A stretch of DNA of 64,000 nt from Aegilops tauschii subsp. strangulata (lineage: Eukaryota; Streptophyta; Magnoliopsida; Poales; Poaceae). Every line of letters starts with the position of its first letter. Within the stretch, counting starts at the first letter, position 1. Shown here in pieces: positions 24,441 through 36,120 of this stretch. Under the pieces are notes generated by a model. That model did not search any database. It was given only the letters and a program-made list of their open reading frames with translations, and was not told where the DNA came from. The translations under genes and the position numbers were made by a program. Where the stretch lies: positions 375,883,792 to 375,947,791 of the forward strand of contig NC_053035.3 in the NCBI RefSeq assembly GCF_002575655.3, read 5' to 3'.

Positions 24441-26551
24441 ATGTCTGGCCAGAGTGACAGCCAGAGCAGATCTGAAGAGCGGGTGCATTTGAGTGAGGGC
24501 TCTAGTCCCTCAAGCAGCTATGATGAGGGCAGCTGAGCACACCAAGTAACTTGCCCAAGGCAGCCACTAGAACAAGGAAGAAGAGAACCTCGGACTCTGA
24601 GGATGAGGACTATGTGGCTATTGAGGATGAGGCCACCTCAAGGAAGAAAGTGCTAAAGAAAGAGTATGGCACAGCTGCTGCAACTAAGCCAGGGTTGCAT
24701 AAGAAGGCACCAGCAAAGAGAGTCCCAATGTCAAAGCCAAGGAAAGTTCCAACAGGAGAAACCATGAAATTCACAATAGAATCAGATGATGGTGAGACAG
24801 TTAGAGATGACAAGAAGAAGAAGAGGGCACGAACCACATCTGCAAAGGTTCTTGGAAAATCAACTATGGTAAGAGATTCAGAGGAAGAGGAAGAGGATGT
24901 TGCACCAGCACCCAAGTCTCAGAAGCTTATGGGAGATGCTATCAAGTCAGGGGTTGCAACATCAAAGCCTAAATCTGCTCCCAAAGCAACAGCTCAAGCT
25001 CAGAAGCCCATTAAGCCAAAGAGAAGCACTAGAAATATTCCTGCTGAAGAGAAGAACAAGGCCCCAGTGCCTGAGGTTGAAGAAGAGGATGATGAAGCCC
25101 TAGTGCTAAGAAAACTGAAACCCAAGATTCCAGATCACAATGATGCTCATCCAGTGGCAGAGGACATGCACATCAGGAAAGATGCGGGACTGAGATTGTG
25201 GAGACAGTCTGATCCCTATGCTGTGAGGAGGAGGACTGCGGTTGACTACAGGTTTCACACCAAGGAACAACAAGATTTCTGTGAGACTATTCTGCTTGAC
25301 AAGAAGCCAATTGTCTGTGACATGAGATGGGTTGATTGGGAATACATCAAAGAGAAGGAAGATCACTTCCCAGGAGTATATGACAGCTTCAGAGCATGTG
25401 ATGTTGACAAGTTTTTTGGGCAGAAGCTCACAAAATGGAATGATGAGCTAATCATGCAGTTTTATTCTACTGCTCATTTCTATCCAGATGGGAGGATAGT
25501 ATGGATGTCTGAAGGTACAAGGTACCAATCAACTGTTGAAGAATGGGCCAAGTTGATCAATGCCCCAAAAGAGCATCAGGATGACTTGGATGTGTATGCC
25601 AAGAAGAAGAAAGACCACAACTCTATGGCAAACATGTACAAAGAGATCCCAGATAAAGCTTTGGAGACACGCAAGCTTGGATCTATGCACTATTTGTTGT
25701 CTGGTCTACCCACTATCAACACCATCTTAAGGCATACCTTGCTACCCAAGTCTGGAGATCACAAGATGATTAGAGGACATTCCATCAACTTGCTACAAAT
25801 ATTTGATGTGCCTCAAAAATTCAAGGTCATGAGTCTAATTGTGGAGACAATCAAGAGGACAGCTGCTGACCAAAAGAGATCATCTGGGTATGCTCCACAT
25901 ATTTAGGTGCTCATCAACTCCAAGATGGGCACAGGCACTTACTTGTTGGACAGGGAGCATCTACCCCTGTACCTTGAATTTGAAGACAACACAGTTGTGA
26001 TGAATGAGGATGAACCTTCATCAACACAAGCACAAGAGAAGAGAACTAAAGCTAAGGCAGAGAAAGCTGCAAAGATGCCCAGTGTAGAGGAAGCATCTCA
26101 AGTGTTCTTGAAGAGCAAACAAGATCAGTTAGCATATCTGATCCAATCTACTTTGAGGATTGAGAAGGGCTTGGCCACCCTGACTCAGAATTAGGAGAGC
26201 TTGGAAAGGATCATAGAGACCAAGTTCTATGAACTTGATTTAAAAGTCACTGAGATTCAGACTGCAGTTGAGAAGCTCTAGGAGGATGCAGAAGAGAAGA
26301 AGGGGAAGGCTACTACAGATGCTTTTCAGCGAGTGCCTAAAGGTCAGAGGTCTGCTGTAGTGTCAATACCAGATTCTAGAGCTACATCGTCAGCACCAGT
26401 AGCTACAGCTTCAGTGCCACCTCCAGCAGCCACTCCACCAGCTCCAACTACATCAACTGATGCATTCATCCTTGGAGTTTTCTCTACACCACCTCCCGAA
26501 GACCAAGCCTGGGAGACGCATAGCACTATGCATTTTCAAACTTTTTGGTAA
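24441..26551 (+). pseudogene. Second ORF, resembling 'putative plant transposon protein'
   Basis: ATG at 24441 opens MSGQSDSQSRSEERVH and hits TGA near 24535. After a one-base shift the frame runs 24551-25906 (451 residues). It then continues in frame past TAG codons at 25904-25906, 26192-26194 and 26279-26281 to 26551. The N-terminal 190 residues are Lys/Glu/Ser-rich and look nuclear. A folded region follows (about residues 215-440) with WVDWEYIKEKEDHFPGVYDS, FYSTAHFYPDGRIVW and SINLLQIFDVPQKF. From memory this resembles the 'putative plant transposon protein' domain (Transposase_32-like), whose role is unknown. A Lys/Glu helical part and a Pro/Ala/Thr tail end it. It is not a polymerase or integrase. 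Confidence 0.65.
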
Positions 26552-27013
26552 CTTGTTGCCAAAGGGGGAGAAATGTATAGATCATAGGCTTCGAGAGAGA
26601 GTGTTTTGTTTCTTTGTCTCTCTTGCTTTTGGTTGAATTTTATTGTGTGCTTGGTTGATACTCTATGTCTATGTGAGATACTTGTTTGATCATATGCTAC
26701 TTTAATGCTTGCTTGGATGATATTATCTCTTATATCCCATATATGATCATTCACTTTGCTTGGTGATGAGTGCATGCTTTTAATTTCCATCATTTTGAGC
26801 GCTCCACCAAGATGTATGTGACATGGAAGGGTAACCCATGATCCTAATCGATTGTGCATTTGCATTCAAAAGCAATTTTTAAAATAATGCACCAATTTAG
26901 GGGGAGCTCTTGCTTATCACATACTTCTCAAAGCGACGATGTATTTCAATCTTATGATCATTTGTCGAAGCTTTGATCTATATGTTGTCATCAATTACCA
27001 AAAAGGGGGAGAT
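26552..27013 (+). other. 3' interior and polypurine tract of copia-type element
   Basis: AAAAAGGGGGAGAT at 27000-27013 abuts the 3' LTR and is the probable polypurine tract. Similar GGGGGAG tracts occur at 26561 and 26899. Confidence 0.75.
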
Positions 27014-28682
27014 TGAAAGTGCAACTATCCCTGGGTGGTTTTGGTAATTCCTAACAACATATAGCTCATTGAGCTAATGCTATTTCAAGATAAATATTTC
27101 AGGAAAGCTCAATGATTGGCATGGCATATATTAGAAATGTGGACCCCTCAAAATGCTAAGGACAAAAGATTGGCTCAAGCTCTAAAGCTCAAGACTCTAC
27201 ATTTTTACTTTTAGTGATCCAAGATCACATTGAGTCCATAGAAAAGCCAATACTATTAAAAGGGGATGAGGTGGTGCTTAATGGATTGCTTGCTCAAAAT
27301 TCTTAGTGATATGCTCCAACAACCCTCAACCACTTTCTCATATCCACATATTTCCCAAACCAAAAGTCAAACTCGGCCCCACCGAAACACTCTATTCGGC
27401 GCCACCGAGTTCATTTGACATAGCCACTGTCACAAACCCTAGTCACTTCGGTCCCACCGATAGGGATCTCTGTCTCACTGAGATGGGATTGCAAACTATC
27501 TGTTTCCCTTCGTAACGTTTCGGTCCAACCGAGATGAGCGATCGGTCCCACCGAGTTCGCAATGCAAACTCTCTGTTTCCCCTTCGTAACATTTCGGTCT
27601 CACCGAGATGAGCGAATTGGTCCCACCGAGTTTGCCTGACCAACTCTCTGGTTAGCTTATTACCAAAATCGGTTCCACCGAGTTTGTGTAATCGGTCTCA
27701 CCGAGATTACGTTATGCCCTAACCATAATGAAATCGGTCCCATCGAGTTGACATGTCGGTCCCACCGAATATCCTAACGTTCACATTTTGAACTAAATCG
27801 GTCCGACCGAGTTTCATTATTCGGTCACACCGAGTTTGGTGATTTGTGTGTAACGGTTAGATTTTGTGTGGAGGCTATATATACCCCTCCACCCACTCTT
27901 CATTCATCGAGAGAGCCATCAGAACATGCCTACACTTCCAGCATACATTTTCTGAGAGAGAACCACCTACTCATGTGTTGAGGTCAAGATATTCCATTCC
28001 AACCACATAAATCTTGATCTCTAGCCTTCTCCAAGTTGCTTTCCACTCAAATCATCTTTCCACCAAATCCAAATCTGTGAGAGAGAGTTGAGTGTTGGGA
28101 AGACTATCATTTGAAGCACAAGAGCAAGGAGTTCATCATCAACACACCATCTATTACCTTTTGGAGAGTGGTGTCTCCTAGATTGGTTAGGTGTCACTTG
28201 GGAGCCTCCGTCAAGATTGTGGAGTTGAACCAAGGAGTTTGTACGGGCAAGGAGATCGCCTACTTCGTGAAGATCTACCCTAGTGAGGCAAGTCCTTCAT
28301 GGGCAATGGCCATGGTGGGATAGACAAGATTGCTTCTTCGTGGACCCTTCGTGGGTGGAGCCCTCCATGGACTCGCGCAACTGTTACCCTTCGTGGGTTG
28401 AAGTCTCCATCAACGTGGATGTACGATAGCACCACCTATCGGAACCACGCCAAAAATCTCTGTGTCTACTTTGCGTTTGCTCCCTCCAAACTCCTCCCTT
28501 TACCTTCATGTGCAATATTTTACATTCCGCTGCTATACTCTTAGATTTGCATGTGTAGGTTGTTTGCTTGACTAGTGCTAAGTTGCTAAAATCTGCCAAG
28601 ACTTAAAATTGGGAAAAGCCTAGATTTTTATTTGGTCAAGTAGTCTAATCACCCCCCCTCTAGACATACTTTCGATCCTACA
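27014..28682 (+). repeat. Right LTR of copia-type element
   Basis: TGAAAGTGCAACT to TCCTACA, 1669 bp. TCGGT/ACCGA motifs at 27380-27835; TATATATA at 27876-27883. It is followed directly by the TSD CATTC. Confidence 0.93.
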
Positions 28683-28928
28683 CATTCTCTAATGATGTGA
28701 TCCCGTTCATCAAATGACAACACATGTCTATGGTTAGGAAACTTAACCATCTTTGATTAACGAGCTAGTCAAGTAGAGGCATACTAGGGACACTCTGTTT
28801 GTCTATGTATTCACACATGTACTAAGTTTCCGGTTAATACAATTCTAGCATGAATAATAAACATTTATCATGATATAAGGAAATATAAATAACCACTTTA
28901 TTATTGCCTCTAGGGCATATTTCCTTCA
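28683..28928 (-). mobile_element. BARE/WIS/Angela-type LTR, terminal part (reverse)
   Basis: The minus strand starts TGAAGGAAATATGCCCTAG at 28928, the LTR start of this copia group. It continues as 1787-1491. Its outer end is lost at the left edge. Whether it belonged to a solo LTR or a complete element cannot be seen. Confidence 0.87.
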
Positions 28929-30138
28929 GATATGCACGAGTAGAACACAAAGAGTTGTGGGCGGTGATCGTCATACTGCTTACCACCAATGTCTTATTTT
29001 GATTCGGCAGTATTGATGGATGAAGCGGCCCGGACCAACCTTACATGACCACGTTCATGAGACCGGTTCCACCGACAGACATGCAACTAGTTTTGCATAA
29101 AGGTGGCTGGCGGGTGTCTGTTTCTCCAACTTTAGTTGAATCTAATTTGACTACGGCCGGTCCTTGTTGAAGGTTAAAACAGCAAACTTGATAAATCACC
29201 ATTGTGGTTTTGATGCGTAGGTAAGAACAGTTCTTGCTAGAAGCCCATAGCAGCCATGTAAAAACTTGCAACAACAAAGTAGAGGACGTCTAACTTGTTT
29301 TTGCAGGGCATGTTGTGATGTGCTATGGTCAAGACATGATGTGATATACGTTATTGTATGAGATGATCATGTTTTGTAAAAGTTATCGGCAACTGGCAGG
29401 AGCCTTATGATTGTCGATTTATTGTATGAAATGCAAACGCCATGTAATTGCTTTACTTTATCACTATGCGTTAGCGATAGTTGTAGAAGCAATAGTTGGC
29501 GAGACGACCACGACGCTACGATGGAGATCAAGGTGTCAAGCCGGTGACAATGGAGATCATGATGGTGCTTTAGAGATGGAGATCAAAGGCACAAGATGAT
29601 GATGGCCATATCATGTCACATATTTTGATTGCATATATGTTTATATTTTATGCATCTTATTTTGCTTAGTACGGTGGTAGCATTATAAGATGATCCCTCA
29701 CTAAAATTTCAAGGTATAAGTGTTCTCCCTGAGTATGCTCCGTTGCGACAGTTCGTCGTGCTGAGACACCGCGTGATGATCGAGTGTGATAAGCTCTACG
29801 TTCACATACAACGGGTCCAAGACAGTTTTGCACATGCGGAATACTCGGGTTAAACTTGACGAGTCTAGCATGTATAGACATGGCCTCGGAACATTGGAGA
29901 CCGAAAGGTCGAACGTGAATCATATAGTAGATATGATCAACATAGAGATGTTCACCATTGAAAACTACTCCATCTCACGTGATGATCGGACATGGTTTAG
30001 TCGATATGGATCACGTGATCATTTAGATGACTCGAGGGATGTCTATCTAAGTGGGAGTTCTTAAGTAATATGATTAATTGAACTTAATTTATCATGAACT
30101 TAGTCCTGATAGTTTTTGCATATCTATGTTGTAGATCA
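28929..30138 (+). mobile_element. BARE/WIS/Angela-type leader region (fragment)
   Basis: It is collinear with the leader of the Angela-type element at 49200-50470 (shared stretches around CACGAGTAGAACAC and GATGAAGCGGCCCGGACC). Its own LTR and PBS are missing: it abuts the reverse LTR at 28928. No ORF is expected here. Confidence 0.85.
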
Positions 30139-31493
30139 ATGGCCCGTGCTACAGTTCCCTTGAATTTTAATGTGTTCCTAGAGAAAGCTAGATTGAAAGA
30201 TGATGGTAGCAACTACACGGACTGGGTCCGTAACTTGAGGATTATCCTCATTGCTGCACAGAAGAACTATGTCCTTGACGCACCGCTAGGTGAAAAGCCT
30301 GCTGCAGGAGCAGATGCTGATGTTATGAACGTCCGACAAGCTTGATCTGTTGACTACTCGATAGTTCAGTGTGCCATGCTTTACGGCTTAGAATCGGGAC
30401 TTCAAAGAAGTTTTGAACGTCATGGACCATATGAGATGTTCCAGGAGTTGAAGTTAATATTTCAAGCTAATGCCCGAGTTGAGAGATATGAAGTCTCCAA
30501 CAAGTTCTATAGCTGCAAGATGGAGGAGAACAGTTCTGCCAGTGAACACATACTCAGAATGTTTGGGTATCATAACCACTTGACTCAGCTGGGAGTTAAT
30601 CTCCCAGATGATAGTGTTATTGACAGAGTTCTTCAATCACTGCCACTAAGCTACAACGGCTTCGTGATGAACTATAATATGCAAGGGATGAAAAAGACAA
30701 TTCCCGAGCTCTTCGCAATGCTCAAAGCTACGGAGGTAGAAAACAAGAAGGAGCATCAAGTGTTGATGGTTAACAAGACCACTAGTTTCAAGAAAAAATG
30801 CAAAGGAAAGAAGGGGAACTTCAAGAAGAACGGCAAGCAAGTTGCCACTCCCGGAAAGAAGCCCAAGTCTGGACCTAAGCCTAAAACTGAGTGCTTCTAC
30901 TGCAAAGGGATTGGTCACTGGAAGCGAAACTGCCCCAAGTATTTGGCGGATAAGAAGAATGGCAAAGTGAACAAAGGTATATTTGATATACATGGTATTG
31001 ATGTGTACCTTACTAATGCTCGTAGTAGTGCCTGGGTATTTGATACCGGTTCGGTTGCTCATATTTGTAACTCGAAACAGGGGCTACGGATTAAATGAAG
31101 ATTGGCTAAGGACGAGGTGACGATGCGCGTCGGGAATGGTTCCAAGGTCGATGTGATCGCCGTCGGCACGCTACCTCTACATCTACCTTCGGGATTAGTT
31201 TTAGACCTAAATAATTGTTACTTGGTGCCAGCGTTGAGCATGAACATTATATCTGGATCTTGTTTAATGCGAAACGGTTATTCATTTAAATCAGAGAATA
31301 ATGGTTGTTCTTTTATATGAGTAATATCTTTTATGGTCATGCACCCTTGAAGAGTGGTCTATTTTTGTTGAATCTCGATCGTGGTGATACACATATTCAT
31401 AATATTGATGCCAAAAGATCCAAAGTTGATAATGATAGTGTAACATATTTGTGGCACTGCCGTTTAGGTCATATTGATGTAAAGCGCATGAGA
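30139..31493 (+). pseudogene. Truncated copia gag-protease, BARE/WIS/Angela type
   Basis: ATG at 30139 starts MARATVPLNFNVFLEKARLK. The gag capsid domain is followed by the knuckle CFYCKGIGHWKRNC, then the protease active site FDTGS and the start of the GAG-pre-integrase domain (YLWHCRLGHIDVKRM). Breaks are an in-frame TGA at 30343-30345, an in-frame TGA at 31096-31098 (probably from CGA) and a one-base loss near 31313 that moves the frame. Homology stops near 31493, so integrase, reverse transcriptase, RNase H and the 3' LTR are gone. It is plus-strand. Confidence 0.85.
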
Positions 31494-32281
31494 AACCAAC
31501 GCAAACTCAAGAAGTAGCACCTTCTTCCTCGTCTCCGACTGTGAGGTGTGCCGATAGTCTCCACCATGGCGCGACTTCTTTGGTCGATCTCCTGTTGGAA
31601 TCTTTGCCTCGTTCCACTCCTCTTGATCTCCCGCTCCTCCTGTCCTGCTCACCCGAGTCAATCGACATAGGAATCAATGCTGGCGACCACCACTCAACAA
31701 CTGACACCGCTGAGAGGAAGCGCGTGACGTCGTTCGTCGACCCCCACCCTGTTTCGACCACTGGCATGGCCGTCGTCGTCCCCTGCATCCAACCATCTTA
31801 GCCGTGAGACCAATTGAGCACCCTCATCATTGCTAGCCTCACTAGTGACCGTCGATGCCTCTCTCTCTCTCTCTCTCTCTCTCATACAAACGCACACTCA
31901 CTCCACCTCCCCTCCCACTGTGGTCCTCTATAGTTGAGTGGGTCTCGCACCCAAAGCGGTACGCGGAGGAGGCGTATTCTGGAACTTTGTCCACTCATAA
32001 CTTCCGAACTACAAGTCCAAATGGCCTTTTTCTTTTTTGTAGTATTTTCTTATGAAATTGTATTTCAGAAAATGTTTTATTGCTATTTGTCGCTCTGTTA
32101 GCTAGTATCCACAATAGATTTGGATTTATGTGATATTTATAAATTATTTTGAAATATATATTTTCAGAGGAAGAAGAGCTTGATGGTGAAGATCTAGAGT
32201 ACCTTGACTGTCATCTTCACCAAGGCAAGCCACACAACCATTGCTTGTTGACTTGTTGAAGTCATAGTCCATACATATGTA
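31494..32281. other. Unassigned sequence with CT microsatellite
   Basis: No gene recognised. A (CT)n run of about 12 units lies at 31859-31882. The stretch 31510-31800 is GC-rich with open frames on both strands but no recognisable protein. Confidence 0.4.
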
Positions 32282-32393
32282 CTCCCTCCGTCCGGAAATA
32301 CTTGTCGGAGGAATGGATGTATCTAGACGTATTTTAGTTCTAGATACATCCATTTTATCCATTTTTTGGACAAGTATTTCCGGACGGGGGGAG
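32282..32393. mobile_element. Stowaway MITE (112 bp)
   Basis: Terminal inverted repeats CTCCCTCCGTCCGGAAATAC and its complement lie at both ends. A TA dinucleotide is duplicated at 32280-32281 and 32394-32395. The length, termini and TA target are those of Tc1/mariner-type Stowaway elements. It has no coding capacity. Confidence 0.95.
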
Positions 32394-33900
32394 TATTTTA
32401 GAGCATTTTTGTATTTAGTTCCTTATGCTACTATGGGCTACAGCCTACATGTGCATGTATATGTTTCTGATGAATATTTTTCTTTGGTAGTAGCATGAAT
32501 GCATGATCACATTAATAATGTTAATAAAAAATTCACAGCATAAGCATTTGACTGATTGTATGGATATGGTTGCTTTAATATGGTTGTGTATCTCCACTCA
32601 TTATGTAATTCAATAATAAACATGAGTTGGATCAAGCATATATTCAATAAAGAAGAACTTGTTAAACTAACCCGTCATTGGATTAGTCTAGTCATGGTGC
32701 CGTCGAGTCAAACTTTCCACATGTGCAACCACATTTCCCTAATGTGGGAATGACTTAACTTAGTCTATGCACATGCTCTTATTGGTGTCACCATCTTAGG
32801 AAGAATTATACATGTATGCTAACCTGGCCCGGTTACCGACATCTAATTCTGCGAACCTAGGAATGGTATGGTTCATGCGTTATAAATAAAGTAATCCCAA
32901 GAGGGGGGAAATATGAGACCATGGAAGTGGTAGAGCCTTTGGTAGGCAATGAGGCCCAAGATTCCTCCTCCGGAACATTACCCCAAGGGATATGTCGGTG
33001 ACACGGTAAGAGTAGTGTGCAGAGTGTATAAATCAATTTGAATAGCCGAGTCCAGGGTAATGGGCACAGTTCATACTAGGTCACACCAGCGGTCAATGCC
33101 AATGATTAATGCACATGAAGTTTTCATGGTGGTTAAGCTCAAAGATTTGTGTGGATCACGAATATGATCTGGTGATAAGATATGGGTCACGAGGTGACTG
33201 AAGGTTGCTAAGTGGTCGTGGTGATCAAGTGTGGACATGACCAAGGTCATAGACACAACCATGTGGTAAGTTGTAATGACCAAGAGGCCAATATGGTAAG
33301 GTTGCATAAAGCTAAGTGGTAAGTTTGCATAAGATCATGGTAGAAATAGTATTGTTCCTGTGTTTTGTGCTGCTTCTCGGCCATCTCATGCAGCTGCTGA
33401 GTTTCTCTTTGTAGCACTGCTCACATGCTCTGTGCTACTTTCCGGTCACCTTGGGCAGCTTCTTCTTCTTGTCCACACTGTTGTCATGCTCCGTGCCGTG
33501 CCCTAACCAACTATCTTGTGGCCAACAGTCTTTGGCAGCTGTTCATTCATTACGGTGACACCCCAGAGCTTGGTGGCTACCGATTCATTTGTCGGTTTTA
33601 TGCAAGAGTTCTAATCCACCGTCATTATGCTAACATAAAACTTGACCAAGATGTATCATTCATACATGTCTATGCATATGTGTGGTACGTATTTGACATG
33701 TTGCATGTTATTATTTGTCATGAGCTTGCGATTACATTCAATGTACTCACCTGACTTATTATTCCAGATGTTGGAGATGTTGATTGTGAGTATTTCGAGA
33801 ACGATCCTGCATGAGCGCTATGATCGTGTCCTTCCAAGGATCCCTTGGGATGAAGCCCCACCACCGTTGTCATTCCGTTGCTAGACTCTGAGGCCTTTAG
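32394..33900 (+). mobile_element. Probable decayed LTR remnant
   Basis: The stretch around 33010-33070 (GCAGAGTGTATAAATCAA..., AATAGCCGAGTCC) is a diverged match to the large-LTR element near 9158-9205. The stretch at 33760-33880 (GAGCGCTATGATCGTGTCC) looks like LTR downstream sequence known from grass gypsy elements. No boundaries, TSD or ORF can be defined. Confidence 0.4.
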
Positions 33901-34332
33901 TTAAATAATGTACATATTACCGCCGCACGTATAGTGCCTTTCTGCCTCTCCAAGTGATGTATTGTGAAGACCTATGTACCCTATGTGTTGCAATATATTG
34001 TAGTTGTGCTTGATGCCAATTAGCATTATATACCAAAGGACGCGGATTCTTTGGGCTAGTATGCAGGGCACATCCAGATTGCGGAGCCGGGGTGCCACAT
34101 AATGGCTTGGATGTATAAACCCTAAATTGTTTGAGCCAAGTAGCCAACACGCATCTTTGATCAAGCCTTCCAACTCTGAAAAATCTAGATCGAATTCTTG
34201 TTCCCCATGCAGATCCAGCCCTTCAAATCTATCTTCAACTGATGGTTTAGGAAATGTTATTTGTTTACCGCTGCCATCGCCTCCCTCATAAGATCCATCC
34301 GTCGTAGCCCTATTCGACGTCGGATTTGCCAT
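33901..34332 (-). pseudogene. Possible LINE ORF1 N-terminal remnant
   Basis: The minus-strand frame from 34332 starts MANPTSNRATTDGSYEGGDG and continues with an acidic segment ending LIKDACWLLG. This opening resembles the start of grass LINE-type ORF1 proteins (DUF4283 group) as I remember them. After about residue 65 the sense appears to move into another frame (34150-33917), and no knuckle or endonuclease follows. A 5'-truncated or rearranged fragment is likely. A small unknown gene is the alternative. Confidence 0.35.
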
Positions 34333-35332
34333 GCAGTGACTTCTTGTGGTCTACAGGAAAGGATCGATGCACTTGCGCCCTGCCGAGACCCATCAAGAAC
34401 GATGAAACGATGGTTTTTGAACTAAGGTGGTGGTAGCCGTCAAAGGATATTTGAGAACCCTAGAAAGCTAGGTGAATTGCCTACCGCGCTCAACGATTGA
34501 TGCAGTTGCTAACGACAACGAAGCTCTCTTTGTCTCTCCCCCTCCCTCCCCCATATGAGGTAACCTATCAACCCATATGAGGTAATAGACCGCCATGCCT
34601 AATCTAGACCAGTCGTTCAAATGCAATGGACGTCTAAAATTGTTCAAATTCATTAAATGGGGTAAAACAGAAAGAAAAAAACCTTAAACATCTTAATTCA
34701 TGTCAAAAATGCTATTTCGAGGCCCCACAAAAAAACTCTTTGAGGGGGCAAAAACTGGAATTGACCCATCTTTCCTTTTGCTACAATTAAAGAACATTTT
34801 TAACATTTCATGTGTCCTAAAATCTAAAATCCATGAGGAATTCAACATTGGCTTAACATTCAACCTCCACGTTTTCTTGTTCGCCCATTTGTGCTACAAT
34901 CAAAGACGCCCTTATAGCAAAGAGTGGATTCAACACTGCTAGTAGGGAACATTGCCTTGACATGCATCTCCAGCCATGTGTAGCCAGGCACGCAGTCACA
35001 CTAATCATGGCACCACTAGCACAACAAGTTTAAAGAGTTGCCATGAAAAATGGCGCTGTCTCCCTTGATGGCAGACGACACCGTTCCATACCTGTTTTAT
35101 TTTGCCCTAGCCGTCCTGCATTCACACCTGTCCAGTATTCCCGCATACGGTCCCAAGCCGCTTATCTTTTTGTTGCCGACAAGGAAAGGATCGCATGGTT
35201 TTATCTTGTTTGGTTAGAAAACAGACCGTGGTACCGGGATCAAAAGCGTGGGTGCGACCTTTCCGGTAGTTCTCTCAGTGCGGATCAGCGCACGGGAATT
35301 GCTCACCTACAGGACGGAAACTGCTGCTTCTT
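34333..35332. other. Intergenic, nothing recognised
   Basis: No gene, repeat or transposon terminus could be identified. The short motif CATATGAGGTAA occurs twice at 34552-34586. Confidence 0.4.
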
Positions 35333-35560
35333 TTCTGCACTGAACCACGGAGTAACTGGCACCAGATCACACTGGATTAGTGCACATTTACGGCAATTCT
35401 GCACTGAACCACGGCGTAACTGACACCAGGTTACGCTGGATTAGTGCACATTCAGTAGCTGATCAACCACTACGACAGAGAAAAAGTAGGCTAACGTCGA
35501 CGACAATTCTGCACTAAACCACGGAGTAACTGACATTCAACAACAGATGAACTGGCGCAC
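35333..35560 (+). repeat. Degenerate 64-bp direct repeats
   Basis: Copies starting TTCTGCACTGAACCACGG lie at 35333 and 35397 (spacing 64 bp) and a diverged copy (TTCTGCACTAAACCACGG) at 35507. Each contains GTAACTG and a later AGTGCACATT or GCGCACATT. Confidence 0.8.
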
Positions 35561-36120
35561 ATTTGTAGGCTCTTAAGATGATGAAGTTCACCGATATACC
35601 CAGCATGGTATTCCATCAACCATGCTACAACGTCACAGTGAAACTACCAGTGTGACCTCTGAAACAAGGTGAGCGCCTCAGAACAAATACAGTAGTAGCT
35701 ATATTTCTGGAGAAAAGGGAAGGAACAGCACATACTAGACATACAAGAACAAGATTAGGGGCAGGTAACATGATCAACGGAACATAATTAACAGAACATA
35801 AACAAAACTGGCACCAATACATAAACATAACATTCTGGAACTCAACTTGTGCCCAGCTCTACACCAGAAACCCCAAAGCCAACATTTTTCATCCAAAACT
35901 ACGAAGGGATCCCCCGGTCATTCCCTTCGTTTTTTGCCTAGCTAAGCAGACGAACATATAAACCGACACCTTATTACAGGGCCACCAAACTGCCTCTAAA
36001 TTAATCAACTCATTAATTATATTCACATCTGATCTGATGCTAACCAGAAGGAACAGAACGAGAGAGGGGGACAATGTTACAACCATCCCCCATTTTTATC
36101 TTCTGTCGAATGCTCTGGCC
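35561..36120 (-). other. Downstream flank and probable 3' UTR of MCTP gene
   Basis: AT-rich, no ORF. On the minus strand the 3' UTR probably occupies the first 150-300 bases after the stop at 36121. A near-consensus poly(A) signal (AATAAG) lies on the minus strand around 35970, but no cleavage site can be fixed. Confidence 0.35.

Larger units (their letters stand above)
1788..28682 (+). mobile_element. Pol-less copia-type LTR retrotransposon (about 9.9 kb without nested DNA)
   Basis: It is bounded by the direct repeat CATTC at 1783-1787 and 28683-28687. LTRs are 1788-2081 + 19046-20416 (left, interrupted) and 27014-28682 (right), about 1665 and 1669 bp. The PBS matches initiator-Met tRNA (TGGTATCAGAGC) and a polypurine tract precedes the right LTR. 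Inside are a UBN2-like gag ORF and a second ORF resembling a plant transposon-associated protein. No protease, integrase or reverse transcriptase is visible, so it is non-autonomous. In the first ~300 bp the two LTRs differ at about 13 positions by eye. The first LTR dinucleotide has mutated from TG to TC at 1788-1789. Confidence 0.93.

Noticed and set aside
24551..25906. Candidate host gene of 451 codons
   Set aside because: Lies inside an LTR-bounded element with matching target duplications and continues past in-frame stops; annotated as an accessory ORF of the element.
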